Below, one piece after another: positions 26,744 through 34,431 of a stretch of 64,000 nucleotides of DNA (position 1 is its first letter; each line of letters starts with the position of its first letter). The stretch is taken from positions 186,001 to 250,000 of the forward strand of contig JASNZW010000003.1 in NCBI GenBank assembly GCA_048499435.1, given 5' to 3'. A program made the position numbers and the translations under genes. The stretch is from DAOTWC01 sp048499435 (lineage in GTDB: Bacteria; Chloroflexota; Anaerolineae; Aggregatilineales; Phototrophicaceae). The notes under the pieces are model-generated. The model saw only the letters and a program-made list of their open reading frames with translations. It did no database searches and was not told where the DNA came from.

Positions 26744-27667
26744 CTAACTTAACCCGACGCCTTCGGCCTGCGCTGTGCCGGTGCGCGCGCGGTGGGCCGC
26801 CAGGGGCAGCGCCTGGCGGAGCAGGGTTTCGGCCATGTGCTCTCGATACTCGGCGGTGGCGCGGTATTTGCTGGTGCGCGGGCGCAGCGTCTGGCGCGCA
26901 GCCTGCACAGCCGCTTCCGCGATGTCACCGTCAATTGGCTGGCCGCGCAGCGCCGCTTCGACCGCGGCGGCGCGGGCCGGCACAGCCCCGACCGGGCCGA
27001 TGCACACGCGGGCATCGGCGATGTGTTCACGGCGTTCGTCCAGGCGCAGCCAGACCGCACACCCCAGCACCGGCAGCGCCACGCCCTGCGGCCGCATAAT
27101 GCGCTTGAAGGCGGTCGCTTCGCCGGGGCCGCACAACCTGAAGCGGAAGGCGACCAGCACATCGCGCGCTGAGTCAACGCTTGACTGGCCGGGGCCTTTG
27201 AACAACTGCGCGATAGGCAGCCATTCGCGGCGGCCGCCAGCCCAGGCGACTTCGGCTTCGGCGTCCAGCACAACCAGCGACGTTGTGCCGTCGCCCGCCG
27301 GCAGCGCGTGGACAACGTTGCCGCCCAGCGTGCCGACGTTGCGCACCTGCGGCCCGCCGACCACGCCGCAGCTTTCGACCAGGCAGGTTGCACGGTTTTC
27401 CAGCAGCGGCGTGCCGACGATAGTTGTGTGCGTCACGGCGGCGCCGATCACACACAGATCGCCATCCTGCGCGATGCGCGTCATTTCCGGGACGCTGTTG
27501 ACATCTACCAGCGCGGCCAGCGGGTCGGCCACAGCCCGGCCATACTGCATGTCAATCAGCAGGTCAGTGCCGCCCGCGATAACGCGCGCGCGGCCGTCGT
27601 GCGCTGCCAGCAGTTCCAGCGCCTCAGCGACTGTGGCAGCCGTATGATATTCGTTCCAGAGTTGCAT
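26744..27667 (-). CDS. FAD-binding subunit of molybdenum hydroxylase (CoxM/XdhB-like)
   Basis: 307 residues from the ATG at 27667, preceded by AGAGG; the frame is open further upstream but without a better start. The FAD-binding PCMH fold shows in ARVIAGGTDLLIDMQYG (near residue 27) and the second flavin loop NVGTLGGNVVHALPAGDGTTSLVVLDAE (near 110), ending with a CO_deh_flav_C domain (FRLCGPGEATAFKRIMRPQGVALPVLGCAVWL). It passes electrons from the [2Fe-2S] centres to an acceptor. It lies 33 bases upstream of the fused catalytic subunit in the same direction. Confidence 0.9.
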   Translation of the reverse strand: MQLWNEYHTAATVAEALELLAAHDGRARVIAGGTDLLIDMQYGRAVADPLAALVDVNSVPEMTRIAQDGDLCVIGAAVTHTTIVGTPLLENRATCLVESCGVVGGPQVRNVGTLGGNVVHALPAGDGTTSLVVLDAEAEVAWAGGRREWLPIAQLFKGPGQSSVDSARDVLVAFRFRLCGPGEATAFKRIMRPQGVALPVLGCAVWLRLDERREHIADARVCIGPVGAVPARAAAVEAALRGQPIDGDIAEAAVQAARQTLRPRTSKYRATAEYREHMAETLLRQALPLAAHRARTGTAQAEGVGLS

Positions 27668-27880
27668 GGTGTTGTCCTCTGCCAAAGACCTACGCAAATA
27701 CCTACAGATTGCGTACATCCCTTGCAGCGCTTTTCGAAGGGCACAGGCTGCCCCTTCGCCGGCGCGCTGCGCCGACTGCATGTGGAGGAACCGCATTTCT
27801 AATGTAACACGCCCGCGTGATAGCGACAAGCATATTCGCGACTTTTGTATGGTAAGCCGCTGCGTGGCCACGCCTCACGC

Positions 27881-29521
27881 CTAGCCTGACGCGGCCAGAT
27901 ATTCGGTATAGCCGCCGGCGAAAGTTGTGAGCGCGCCGTCGCGCAGTTCCACGACCTCATCTACCACTCGGTCGAGAAAATAGCGGTCGTGCGAGATCAC
28001 CAGGATCGCGCCTTCAAAGTCGTTGAGCGCTTCTTCCAGCACCTCCGCCGAAATGATGTCCAGGTTGTTGGTTGGCTCGTCCAGCAGCAGCAGGTTAGGC
28101 TGCTGGAGCATCAGACACAGCAGCTGCAGCCGGCTGCGTTCGCCGCCGCTGAGCGTCTGTACCGGCTGGCGCACCTGATCATAGATGAAGGCCATCTTCA
28201 GCAAGTGCGCGACCGCCGCGCCTTCGGGCATAGGGCGGATATCGCGCACCAGCTCCAGCGGCGTGCGGTCAAGCCAGGCATCGAGGGTCTGGTGTTCCTG
28301 GGCGTAATAGCCGATACGGGTGCTGGGGCCGATCTTTACCTGGCCGGAAAACGGCTCAATTTCGCCCAGAATGGCCCGGAACAGCGCCGATTTGCCTGTG
28401 CCATTGGGGCCGATCAGGCCGACACGCTCGCCCTGGCGCAGCAGCAGGTTAAGATCAAAGAACAGCGGATCGCCGTCAAAGGCCAGCGCCAGATCAACGA
28501 TTTCCAACGCTTTGGTGCTGCCGCGCCAGCCCTCAAGCTGAAGCGCCATGCGGCGCTGCTCGGTCACGCGCTCGATTATCTCGCCGTTGGCCTCCATGCG
28601 TTCCAGCATTTTTCGGCGGCTGCGCGCCTGTCTGATGTGGCGCTCATCCACGACGATGCTGGCCCAGTGCTCAAAGCGGGCGATGGCGGCTTCGATGCGG
28701 GCGATGTCTTTCTGCTGAGCGACGTACAACTGCTGCTGGCGCAGACGGCGCAGTTCGCGCTCGGTGGTATAGGCGCTGTAACTGCCTGTGTAGACGGTTA
28801 GCTGGCCGCTTTCCAGCTCGGCGATGTGCGTTACGGTTTCGTCCAGCAGATAGCGATCATGCGACACGATGACGACCGCGCCTTCATATTTGCTGATGAA
28901 ATTCTCCAGGCAGCGCTTGGCGCGCAGGTCAAGATGGTTGTCCGGCTCATCCAGCAGCAGCACGTCGGGCGCTTCTAAGGCCAGCCGGGCGAGGGCGATC
29001 AGTTTCTTCTGGCCGCCGCTGAGCGTATCGGCTGGCAGGTCGAAGTCATCAGGCGTGAAGCCCAGGCGATGCAGCAGCTCGCGCACACGGCCCGTGTGGG
29101 CTGTCCCGCCAAGCTGGTCGAACTGTTCCAGCAGCGCCGCCTGCTGTTGCAGCGCTGTATGAAGGCGCGCCGGGTTGTCATAGACTGCCGGGTTGGCCAG
29201 GCGGCTCTCCAGCGCAGCCAACTGACGGTCAATGTCTGCCAGGCGCGGTGGCAGCGCCTGCGCGATGTCCAGCAGCGTGCGGCCCGCCGGCAGTGTCACA
29301 TCCTGGGGCAGCATCCCCACGCGCAGCGTCCGCTGGCAGATAATCTCGCCAGTGTCGGGCGTCAGCGCCCCGGTGATCAGCTTAAGCAGCGTGGATTTGC
29401 CCGCGCCGTTTGGCCCAACAAGGCCAAGTCGATCACGGTCGCTGACGGCCAGCGTCAGGTCTTTGAAAATCTGACGCCCGGCATAACTGACACTGACGCG
29501 GTTAAGGTTGATAACGTGCAT
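27881..29521 (-). CDS. ABC-F family ATPase (ribosome-associated)
   Basis: 546 residues from the ATG preceded by AAAGGAG. Two ABC domains: Walker A GPNGAGKSTLLK and GPNGTGKSALFR, signatures LSGGQKKLIALARL and LSGGERSRLQLLCLM, Walker B LLLDEPDNHLD and LLLDEPTNNLD. The interdomain linker (about residues 240-315, rich in Arg/Gln/Glu) is the P-site tRNA-interacting motif that enters the ribosome in this family. There are no membrane domains. Housekeeping (EttA/Uup-like) and antibiotic-protecting members cannot be separated by eye, but the intrinsic terminator in its leader resembles the attenuation control described for drug-inducible ABC-F genes. Confidence 0.9.
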   Translation of the reverse strand: MHVINLNRVSVSYAGRQIFKDLTLAVSDRDRLGLVGPNGAGKSTLLKLITGALTPDTGEIICQRTLRVGMLPQDVTLPAGRTLLDIAQALPPRLADIDRQLAALESRLANPAVYDNPARLHTALQQQAALLEQFDQLGGTAHTGRVRELLHRLGFTPDDFDLPADTLSGGQKKLIALARLALEAPDVLLLDEPDNHLDLRAKRCLENFISKYEGAVVIVSHDRYLLDETVTHIAELESGQLTVYTGSYSAYTTERELRRLRQQQLYVAQQKDIARIEAAIARFEHWASIVVDERHIRQARSRRKMLERMEANGEIIERVTEQRRMALQLEGWRGSTKALEIVDLALAFDGDPLFFDLNLLLRQGERVGLIGPNGTGKSALFRAILGEIEPFSGQVKIGPSTRIGYYAQEHQTLDAWLDRTPLELVRDIRPMPEGAAVAHLLKMAFIYDQVRQPVQTLSGGERSRLQLLCLMLQQPNLLLLDEPTNNLDIISAEVLEEALNDFEGAILVISHDRYFLDRVVDEVVELRDGALTTFAGGYTEYLAASG

Positions 29522-29590
29522 GCTGTTCTGCTCCTTTGTTTTAATTCAGCGATGGGGAGCGCATTCGCAGGCAGGCCAGTCTGACGTGTA

Positions 29591-29629
29591 AAACGAAAAA
29601 CGGCTGCGAGCAAGATGCGCTCACAGCCG
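29591..29629 (-). terminator. Intrinsic terminator inside the ABC-F leader (attenuator candidate)
   Basis: On the minus strand CGGCTGTGAGC pairs with GCTCGCAGCCG (one mismatch, 7-base loop) and is followed by TTTTTCGTTTT. No minus-strand gene ends nearby; the next one upstream stops about 1 kb away behind the opposite-strand J-domain gene. The terminator therefore lies between a promoter and its gene. Confidence 0.8.
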
Positions 29630-29768
29630 CCGGGATAATCGTATCTGTTACAGAGTGTTACAGATCTCCACCGGTCACGAGGCGCATTTCACCCTGGGAC
29701 CGGCTGCACCATGCGACATGGAAACCAGCGAAATAACGGTTGGATAGCGAAAGAAGATCATGCCCGGA

Positions 29769-29797
29769 AGCATAGCATAAAAGCTGAGCCGCGTCTA
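29769..29797 (-). promoter_or_regulatory. Candidate ABC-F promoter
   Basis: Minus strand TAGACG (29797-29792), 17-base spacer, TATGCT (29774-29769), four of six matches each. It would give a leader of about 240 bases containing the terminator. Confidence 0.35.
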
Positions 29798-29803
29798 CAG
29801 CGC

Positions 29804-29832
29804 GTTACAAAAGCCGCGAACGATGGTACAGT
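29804..29832 (+). promoter_or_regulatory. Candidate promoter of the J-domain gene
   Basis: GTTACA, 17-base spacer, TACAGT, with the predicted start of transcription about 22 bases before the ATG at 29862. Confidence 0.4.
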
Positions 29833-29861
29833 GAGGGCGCAAACGGGCGGAGCAAGCGGCT

Positions 29862-30629
29862 ATGCGTTTCGATGTACACAAGGTGCGCATGTATCTGGTC
29901 AACGCGCTGCTGGACGCGCCGACGGTGGCCAGGGTCAACGACGACGGCGCGGATATCGTGATCGCCGACCTGCCGAATGGCCAGACGGTGATTATCCAGC
30001 TAATCGAACGGCTGCTGTCGGTAAACGATATCGTGGCGACGCTGAACGAAAACACAGCCGCCCGGCGCCACACGCTGTTTGTGTTGTGGGGCGATATGCT
30101 GCTGCCAGAGGACGGGGCGCTGTACCTGCCGGACGACTGGATGGAGGTGCTGCTCACGCTGTATGACGGGAAGATTTATGGCTACGATTCGTATGGACCG
30201 CTGGCGTCCGTCTTTCCAGTGTTCTTCGAGGCGCAGGCCGGGACAATGCTGCGCTTTATTCGCTGCGGCGCGTCTGTCAACGCCGCCGGTTTGCGCTGCG
30301 ACCGGGTGCAGGTTAACAACCGCTTCGCCAGCGGCCAGTGGTTGATCGCGGATTTCGGCGAGGGCCGTCGCACGGCACAGGCTGACGCCCGCGCGGGCGC
30401 GGCGCCGCACCATGAGATTTTCACCAGCCGCAGCTCGCTGACGGTGTGCTATGAGCTGCTGGCGATTCCGCCGGATGCCGACGCGCAGGCGGTGCGGCGC
30501 GCCTATCGCCGCCTGGCGCGCCAGCATCACCCTGATCTGAACGCGGCGCCAGAGGCTACGCTGCGGATGCAGCAGATCAACGAGGCTTACCGGCGCATCA
30601 TGCGCGCACTGGACGCCGATCAGCGGTAG
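29862..30629 (+). CDS. J-domain protein with unassigned N-terminal domain
   Basis: 255 residues from the ATG with GGAG upstream. Residues about 190-255 form a J domain: CYELLAIPPDADAQAVRRAYRRLARQHHPDLNAAPEATLRMQQINEAYRRIM, with the HPD tripeptide needed to stimulate DnaK. The N-terminal 185 residues have no G/F region or zinc domain; they contain LFVLWGDMLLPEDGALYLPDDWMEVLLTLYDGKIYGYD, which looks like a compact alpha/beta domain conserved in Chloroflexota proteins, but I cannot name it. It probably recruits DnaK to a specific client or acts in a nucleotide-independent complex. It overlaps the convergent aminotransferase gene by 10 bases. Confidence 0.82.
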   Translation: MRFDVHKVRMYLVNALLDAPTVARVNDDGADIVIADLPNGQTVIIQLIERLLSVNDIVATLNENTAARRHTLFVLWGDMLLPEDGALYLPDDWMEVLLTLYDGKIYGYDSYGPLASVFPVFFEAQAGTMLRFIRCGASVNAAGLRCDRVQVNNRFASGQWLIADFGEGRRTAQADARAGAAPHHEIFTSRSSLTVCYELLAIPPDADAQAVRRAYRRLARQHHPDLNAAPEATLRMQQINEAYRRIMRALDADQR

Positions 30630-31747
30630 AGCAGCGCCGCCAGCGCCTGTACCAGCGCGTCGGCGTCGGCCTGGGTGTTATACCCCTGAAACGACGCGCG
30701 GATGTAAGCGCCTTCCGGGCGTGGAATCAACGGCACTTCGATATGATAGCGGTCGCGGAGGTCAGCGCCGAGCGCCGCCAGGTCGCAGGCGGGCAGGGGG
30801 ACGGCGACCATCTGCGCGAACCACTCGCCGCTGTCCGGCGCGACCGGCGGCAAGCCGGTAAGCTCGGCTAGCTGCGCCCGCAGCGCGCGCGCCAGCTCGT
30901 GACAGCGCGCGCGCACGGCAGGCCAGCCGTGCTGCTGCTGGAAATCAATGGCAGCCGGCACGCTCAGAAACGCGGCCAGGTCGCGCGTGCCCTGCCACTG
31001 GTTGCGGCTTACAAACGTGCCGCCGTCCTCCCAGCCGTGGCTTACGATCAGCGGTTCGATGAGATGCTGGTATTCGGGCCGGGCGTAAAGAAAGGCCGCG
31101 CCTTTGGGGGCGCACAGCCACTTATGGCAGTTGCCGGTGTAGAAATCGGCGTCAATGGCGCGCAGGTCCAGCGGTATCTGGCCGGGCGCGTGCGCGCCGT
31201 CAATCACAGTGAGGATGCCCGCTGCCCGCGCGCGGCGGCAGATTTCCGCCACCGGAAAGATTAAAGCAGTGGGCGAGGTAATGTGGCTGACGCTGATCAC
31301 GCGGGTGCGCGGCGTGACACCCTCCCAGAGCGCAGCGACGAAGGCGGCGTGATCGCTCACGGGCAGCGGTACGGCGTGGCTCACCAGGCGCGCGCCGGTT
31401 TTCCGGCAGACGAACTGCCAGGTTTTATTTACCGCGCCGTATTCGTGGTCGGTCGAGAGGATTTCGTCGCCCGGCTGGAGCGCCAGCGAGCGCGCGACCA
31501 TGTTCATGCCGGCGGTGGCGTTGACGACGAAAATGAGGTTGTCGGGCGCGGTGTTAACGTAAGCGGCTAGCCGCGCGCCCGCCGCATCCAGCAGCGCAGC
31601 GGCGCGGCGGCCCAGAAACGCGACCGGCTGGCGCTCAAGCTCGCGCTGCCACTGCTGATACACGTCGAATACGCTGGCGGGGCAGGCCCCGAATGAGCCG
31701 TGATTCAGGAAAATAACGGTTGGGTCAAGCAGGAACAGGTCGCGCAT
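30620..31747 (-). CDS. Class V aminotransferase-fold PLP enzyme (isopenicillin N epimerase-like)
   Basis: 375 residues from the ATG at 31747 with GAGGGACCT upstream. FLNHGSFGACP at the N-terminus, NATAGMNMVARSL, DHEYGAVNKTW, VISHITSPTALIFPV-like and IDGAHAPGQIPLDL segments, and the PLP lysine in GNCHKWLCAPKGAAFLYAR identify the IPN epimerase/cysteine desulfurase-like clade. Members act as epimerases, desulfurases or lyases. The sequence does not tell which. It is the last of three minus-strand genes with the Gfo/Idh oxidoreductase and TIM-barrel isomerase, separated by 67 bases. Confidence 0.85.
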   Translation of the reverse strand: MRDLFLLDPTVIFLNHGSFGACPASVFDVYQQWQRELERQPVAFLGRRAAALLDAAGARLAAYVNTAPDNLIFVVNATAGMNMVARSLALQPGDEILSTDHEYGAVNKTWQFVCRKTGARLVSHAVPLPVSDHAAFVAALWEGVTPRTRVISVSHITSPTALIFPVAEICRRARAAGILTVIDGAHAPGQIPLDLRAIDADFYTGNCHKWLCAPKGAAFLYARPEYQHLIEPLIVSHGWEDGGTFVSRNQWQGTRDLAAFLSVPAAIDFQQQHGWPAVRARCHELARALRAQLAELTGLPPVAPDSGEWFAQMVAVPLPACDLAALGADLRDRYHIEVPLIPRPEGAYIRASFQGYNTQADADALVQALAALLYR

Positions 31748-31814
31748 AGGTCCCTCGCATACGGGCTGCCGGGCGGTGACAAACGCCTCCGGTAGCCCGT
31801 GACAGGTGCCGCCG

Positions 31815-32915
31815 TCAGCCGTCAAGCTGGCCTGCCAGCAGGCCGAGCGGCAGCGGCGCCGGGCGGTCGCAGACGCTCTCAACCAGCACATGCTGGCCGC
31901 TTTGTGCGGCGTCGTGGAAGGCGTGCATCAGATCAAGCACGTGATAAGCCATTTCGCCGCTGGCGCGGTGCGGCCGGCCGGCGCGCAGCGCGCAGGCCAT
32001 GTCAGCCACGCCGATGCCGCGCGCGACGTCGGCGCTGAACGCCAGCGGAATCTCGCGCCAGTCCTGCGCGCCGCCGCGCCGCACCAGCACCGGACCGCCG
32101 TGTGTGTTCGGGTCAGGCACGCTCAGCGAGCCTTCAGAGCCGTAAATCTCGATGTGCGGCAGGTGGTGGCTCCACACATCGAAGCTGGTCGTCAGGGTGC
32201 CAACTGCGCCAGCGGCAAACTCCATAATGCCGGTGACGTGCGTGGGGATTTCAACGCCGATGCGGTGGCCGAAAAGCGCCGCGCTGGTGGCGACGCGCTC
32301 AGGGAAGGTAACGCGGGCCGCGCCTGTAACGCGCTTCACCGGCCCCAGCAGGTGAATCAGCGCTGTGAGATAGTACGGCCCCATGTCGAACATCGGGCCG
32401 CCGCCGGCTTTGTAAAAGAAGCCCGGGCTGGGGTGCCAGCTTTCCGGGCCGTGGCTGAGCATGAAGGCGGCCGCCGCGACTGGCATGCCGATCCAGCCGT
32501 CGTCAATCAGCTTGCGGCAGGTTTGCAGGCCGCCGCCCAGAAATGTATCAGGCGCACAGCCGATGCGCACGCCCTGCGCCTGGGCAGCAGCCAGCAGGCG
32601 CTGGCCGTCGGCGCGCGTGGTGGCGAAGGGCTTTTCCTCGTAAACGTGCTTGCCCGCCGCGACGGCCATGAGGCTGACCGCGGCGTGCGCGGCGGGGACG
32701 GTGAGGTTGACGACGATATCCACCGCGGGGCTGCTGACAAGCTCAGCGGGGCTGAGGGCGCGGATATTAAATTCCTGCGCGCGCGCCTGGGCGCGTTCCA
32801 TGTCAAGGTCGGCGCAGGCGACAACTTCCAGGACTTCAAACGCTGAGCAGCCGCGAATATAGGCTGGGAAAATATTGCCGCAGCCGATGATGCCGACTCT
32901 GGTTTTAGCGGCCAT
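31815..32915 (-). CDS. Gfo/Idh/MocA-family oxidoreductase
   Basis: 366 residues. The Rossmann start VGIIGCGNIFPAYIRG binds NAD(P), and AGKHVYEEKPFATT carries the EKP catalytic/cofactor motif. GGGPMFDMGPYYLTALIHLLGP includes the conserved D-x-G-x-Y/H region of the substrate domain. The family oxidises or reduces sugars, inositols and related polyols. It overlaps the TIM-barrel isomerase gene by 11 bases, so the two probably process the same sugar or polyol; that substrate is not evident. Confidence 0.9.
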   Translation of the reverse strand: MAAKTRVGIIGCGNIFPAYIRGCSAFEVLEVVACADLDMERAQARAQEFNIRALSPAELVSSPAVDIVVNLTVPAAHAAVSLMAVAAGKHVYEEKPFATTRADGQRLLAAAQAQGVRIGCAPDTFLGGGLQTCRKLIDDGWIGMPVAAAAFMLSHGPESWHPSPGFFYKAGGGPMFDMGPYYLTALIHLLGPVKRVTGAARVTFPERVATSAALFGHRIGVEIPTHVTGIMEFAAGAVGTLTTSFDVWSHHLPHIEIYGSEGSLSVPDPNTHGGPVLVRRGGAQDWREIPLAFSADVARGIGVADMACALRAGRPHRASGEMAYHVLDLMHAFHDAAQSGQHVLVESVCDRPAPLPLGLLAGQLDG

Positions 32916-33660
32916 GACCGTAACCTTTCTGCGTCAGAAATGTGAAACTGTCCGTGACGGCCCGCAGCATATCGGTGGCGCAGCGGTCCAGCTCGACGAT
33001 CAGCCACTCTGCTGCGCTGCCCGCCGGGATGATCGCCTGCCAATCCATGACGCCCGCGCCGACGGCGACCATCGGCGCCTGGGTGCTGTCAGCCGGGCCG
33101 TCCTTGATGTGCAGCAGCGGCGCGCGGCTGCCAAGCTGGCGCAGCACGGCGGCGGGGTCGTGGCCGGCCACCTTCACCCAATAGGTGTCCACCTCAAAAA
33201 AGATGCCGGGGTCAAGCTGTTCGAGCAGCACCTTATAAGCATAGCGCCCCTCGACCTGCTGAAATTCCCACCAGTGATTGTGGATGCCCAGTGTCAGGCC
33301 GTGCGCGGCGGCGACTGCGGCGGCCTCGTTGAACGTCTCGGCGGTGCGGCTGATCTGGCGCAGGCTTTGGTAGTGATCAGCGCCGAACGCCGGGTTGATA
33401 ATGCGCGCGCAGCCGATGGCCTGCATCGTTTCGAGCACCTCATTTTTCCGGTCGCCAATGGGCAGCGGGCTGTGCGCGCCGGCGACTTTCAGGCCCAGCT
33501 CGCGGAACAGCCGGCCCGCAGCTTCCGCCGTCGTGCCAGGGAAACCAGCCGTCTCGACGCCGCTGTAGCCGATGCCGGCCACTTTCCGCACGGTGTCCTC
33601 GAAGTTCTGGACGGCGAGATCGCGCAATGTATACAACTGCAAGGCAAGGGGGGCGGTCAT
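32905..33660 (-). CDS. Sugar phosphate isomerase/epimerase (xylose isomerase-like TIM barrel)
   Basis: 251 residues. AP endonuclease 2/IolE-like TIM barrel: LQLYTLRDL at the start, GIGYSGVETAGFPGTTAE, LGIHNHWWEFQQVEG (metal-binding His/Glu region), FFEVDTYWVKVAGHDP and LHIKDG, with Glu/Asp/His ligands at the usual strand ends. First gene of the three-gene unit on the minus strand. Coupling with a Gfo/Idh dehydrogenase is a recurrent pattern in polyol and secondary-sugar catabolism. Confidence 0.88.
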   Translation of the reverse strand: MTAPLALQLYTLRDLAVQNFEDTVRKVAGIGYSGVETAGFPGTTAEAAGRLFRELGLKVAGAHSPLPIGDRKNEVLETMQAIGCARIINPAFGADHYQSLRQISRTAETFNEAAAVAAAHGLTLGIHNHWWEFQQVEGRYAYKVLLEQLDPGIFFEVDTYWVKVAGHDPAAVLRQLGSRAPLLHIKDGPADSTQAPMVAVGAGVMDWQAIIPAGSAAEWLIVELDRCATDMLRAVTDSFTFLTQKGYGHGR

Positions 33661-33846
33661 TCGCTTGTTGACTCCTCAGGGAAAAGAGAGCGCCAGGGGT
33701 TAACCCGACCGCTGGCGGCGCTGTGCGTTGGGCCGGTTTGCTGCCGATGATTGTTGACTGAAGCGCCGGTTTCGTCAATAAATTCGGCGGGCTGCAAGCG
33801 CCTGTTCGCGAACGGCCGAAGCCTGGAAAACTGGAAAACTGCGCCA

Positions 33847-33876
33847 TTGACAGGCGGGGACTGCCCGGTGTACCAT
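33847..33876 (+). promoter_or_regulatory. marR promoter
   Basis: Perfect -35 TTGACA (33847-33852), 18-base spacer and -10 TACCAT (33871-33876). The predicted start of transcription near 33883 falls inside the first operator palindrome. Confidence 0.65.
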
Positions 33877-33905
33877 TAGCCAGGCTAATCATTAGGTGTG
33901 CTAAT
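33875..33905 (+). promoter_or_regulatory. Tandem MarR-type operators
   Basis: Two copies of ATTAG-N5-CTAAT: 33875-33889 (extended to a perfect ATTAGCC-A-GGCTAAT) and 33891-33905. They are one base apart (16-bp period) and span the -10 and the ribosome binding site up to the base before the ATG at 33907. The placement and symmetry fit autorepression by the adjacent MarR dimer. Confidence 0.75.
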
Positions 33906-33906
33906 T

Positions 33907-34398
33907 ATGCTGCCGGATAAACAGGCGCTGGCCCAGGCCGTTATGGAAATAATCCCGCAGGTCATGCGGGCGATTGCTGCCGACCTGCGGCGCTCTGATC
34001 ACCTGATGGAGCACTCACACCTGCGGCTGCTGATGCTGCTGTCTGAAGCGCCGCACAGCCTGAGCGAGCTGGCGGGGCGCCACGCGGTGAGCCTGCCCAC
34101 CATGTCGAACTCAATCACGGCATTGGAGGAACGCGGCTGGGTGCAGCGTCGGCGGTCAGCAAAAGACCGCCGGCGAGTGGCTATCTCGATTACGCCGGCA
34201 GGGGAGATGGCGCTGAACGACGCGTGCCAGCACATAGAGGGCGCGGTGGCGGCGGCGCTGGCTGATCTGCCGGCGGCCGACTGCGAGAAGCTGGCTGCCG
34301 GGCTGGACGTGCTGCGCGCCGCTTTCGCCCGGACCGCGCCCTCGCCATGTGACCACGCTAGCGGTTTTTCCACAGCAAAACAGCGCCAACCGCGCTGA
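33907..34398 (+). CDS. MarR-family transcriptional repressor
   Basis: 163 residues from the ATG at 33907; a GTG at 33898 lies within the second operator and is less likely. The winged helix is clear: LRLLMLLSEAPHSLSELAGRHAVSLPTMSNSITALEERGWVQRRRSAKDRRRVAISITPAGEMAL, with the DRR wing motif, flanked by helices for dimerisation. Thirty-three bases separate it from a two-gene ABC exporter in the same direction. It probably represses itself and the exporter and releases DNA on binding a small hydrophobic ligand, the usual mode of the family. Confidence 0.92.
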   Translation: MLPDKQALAQAVMEIIPQVMRAIAADLRRSDHLMEHSHLRLLMLLSEAPHSLSELAGRHAVSLPTMSNSITALEERGWVQRRRSAKDRRRVAISITPAGEMALNDACQHIEGAVAAALADLPAADCEKLAAGLDVLRAAFARTAPSPCDHASGFSTAKQRQPR

Positions 34399-34431
34399 GG
34401 CAGCCGCTGCCACAGCGCCACAGAGAGAAGA

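Larger units (their letters stand above)
29522..29861. other. Divergent region carrying the ABC-F leader, 340 bases
   Basis: From the J-domain side: plus-strand promoter (29804-29832), overlapping minus-strand promoter candidate (29797-29769), a possible 14-codon leader frame (minus, ATG 29719 to TGA 29675), a direct repeat TGTTACAG spaced 10 bases (29647-29664), an intrinsic terminator (29629-29591) and 69 bases to the ABC-F start codon. Confidence 0.6.

Noticed and set aside
27735..27757. Short hairpin upstream of the FAD subunit gene as a terminator or riboswitch (Moco type)
   Set aside because: Only six paired bases and no U tract; no match to the conserved Moco motif by eye.
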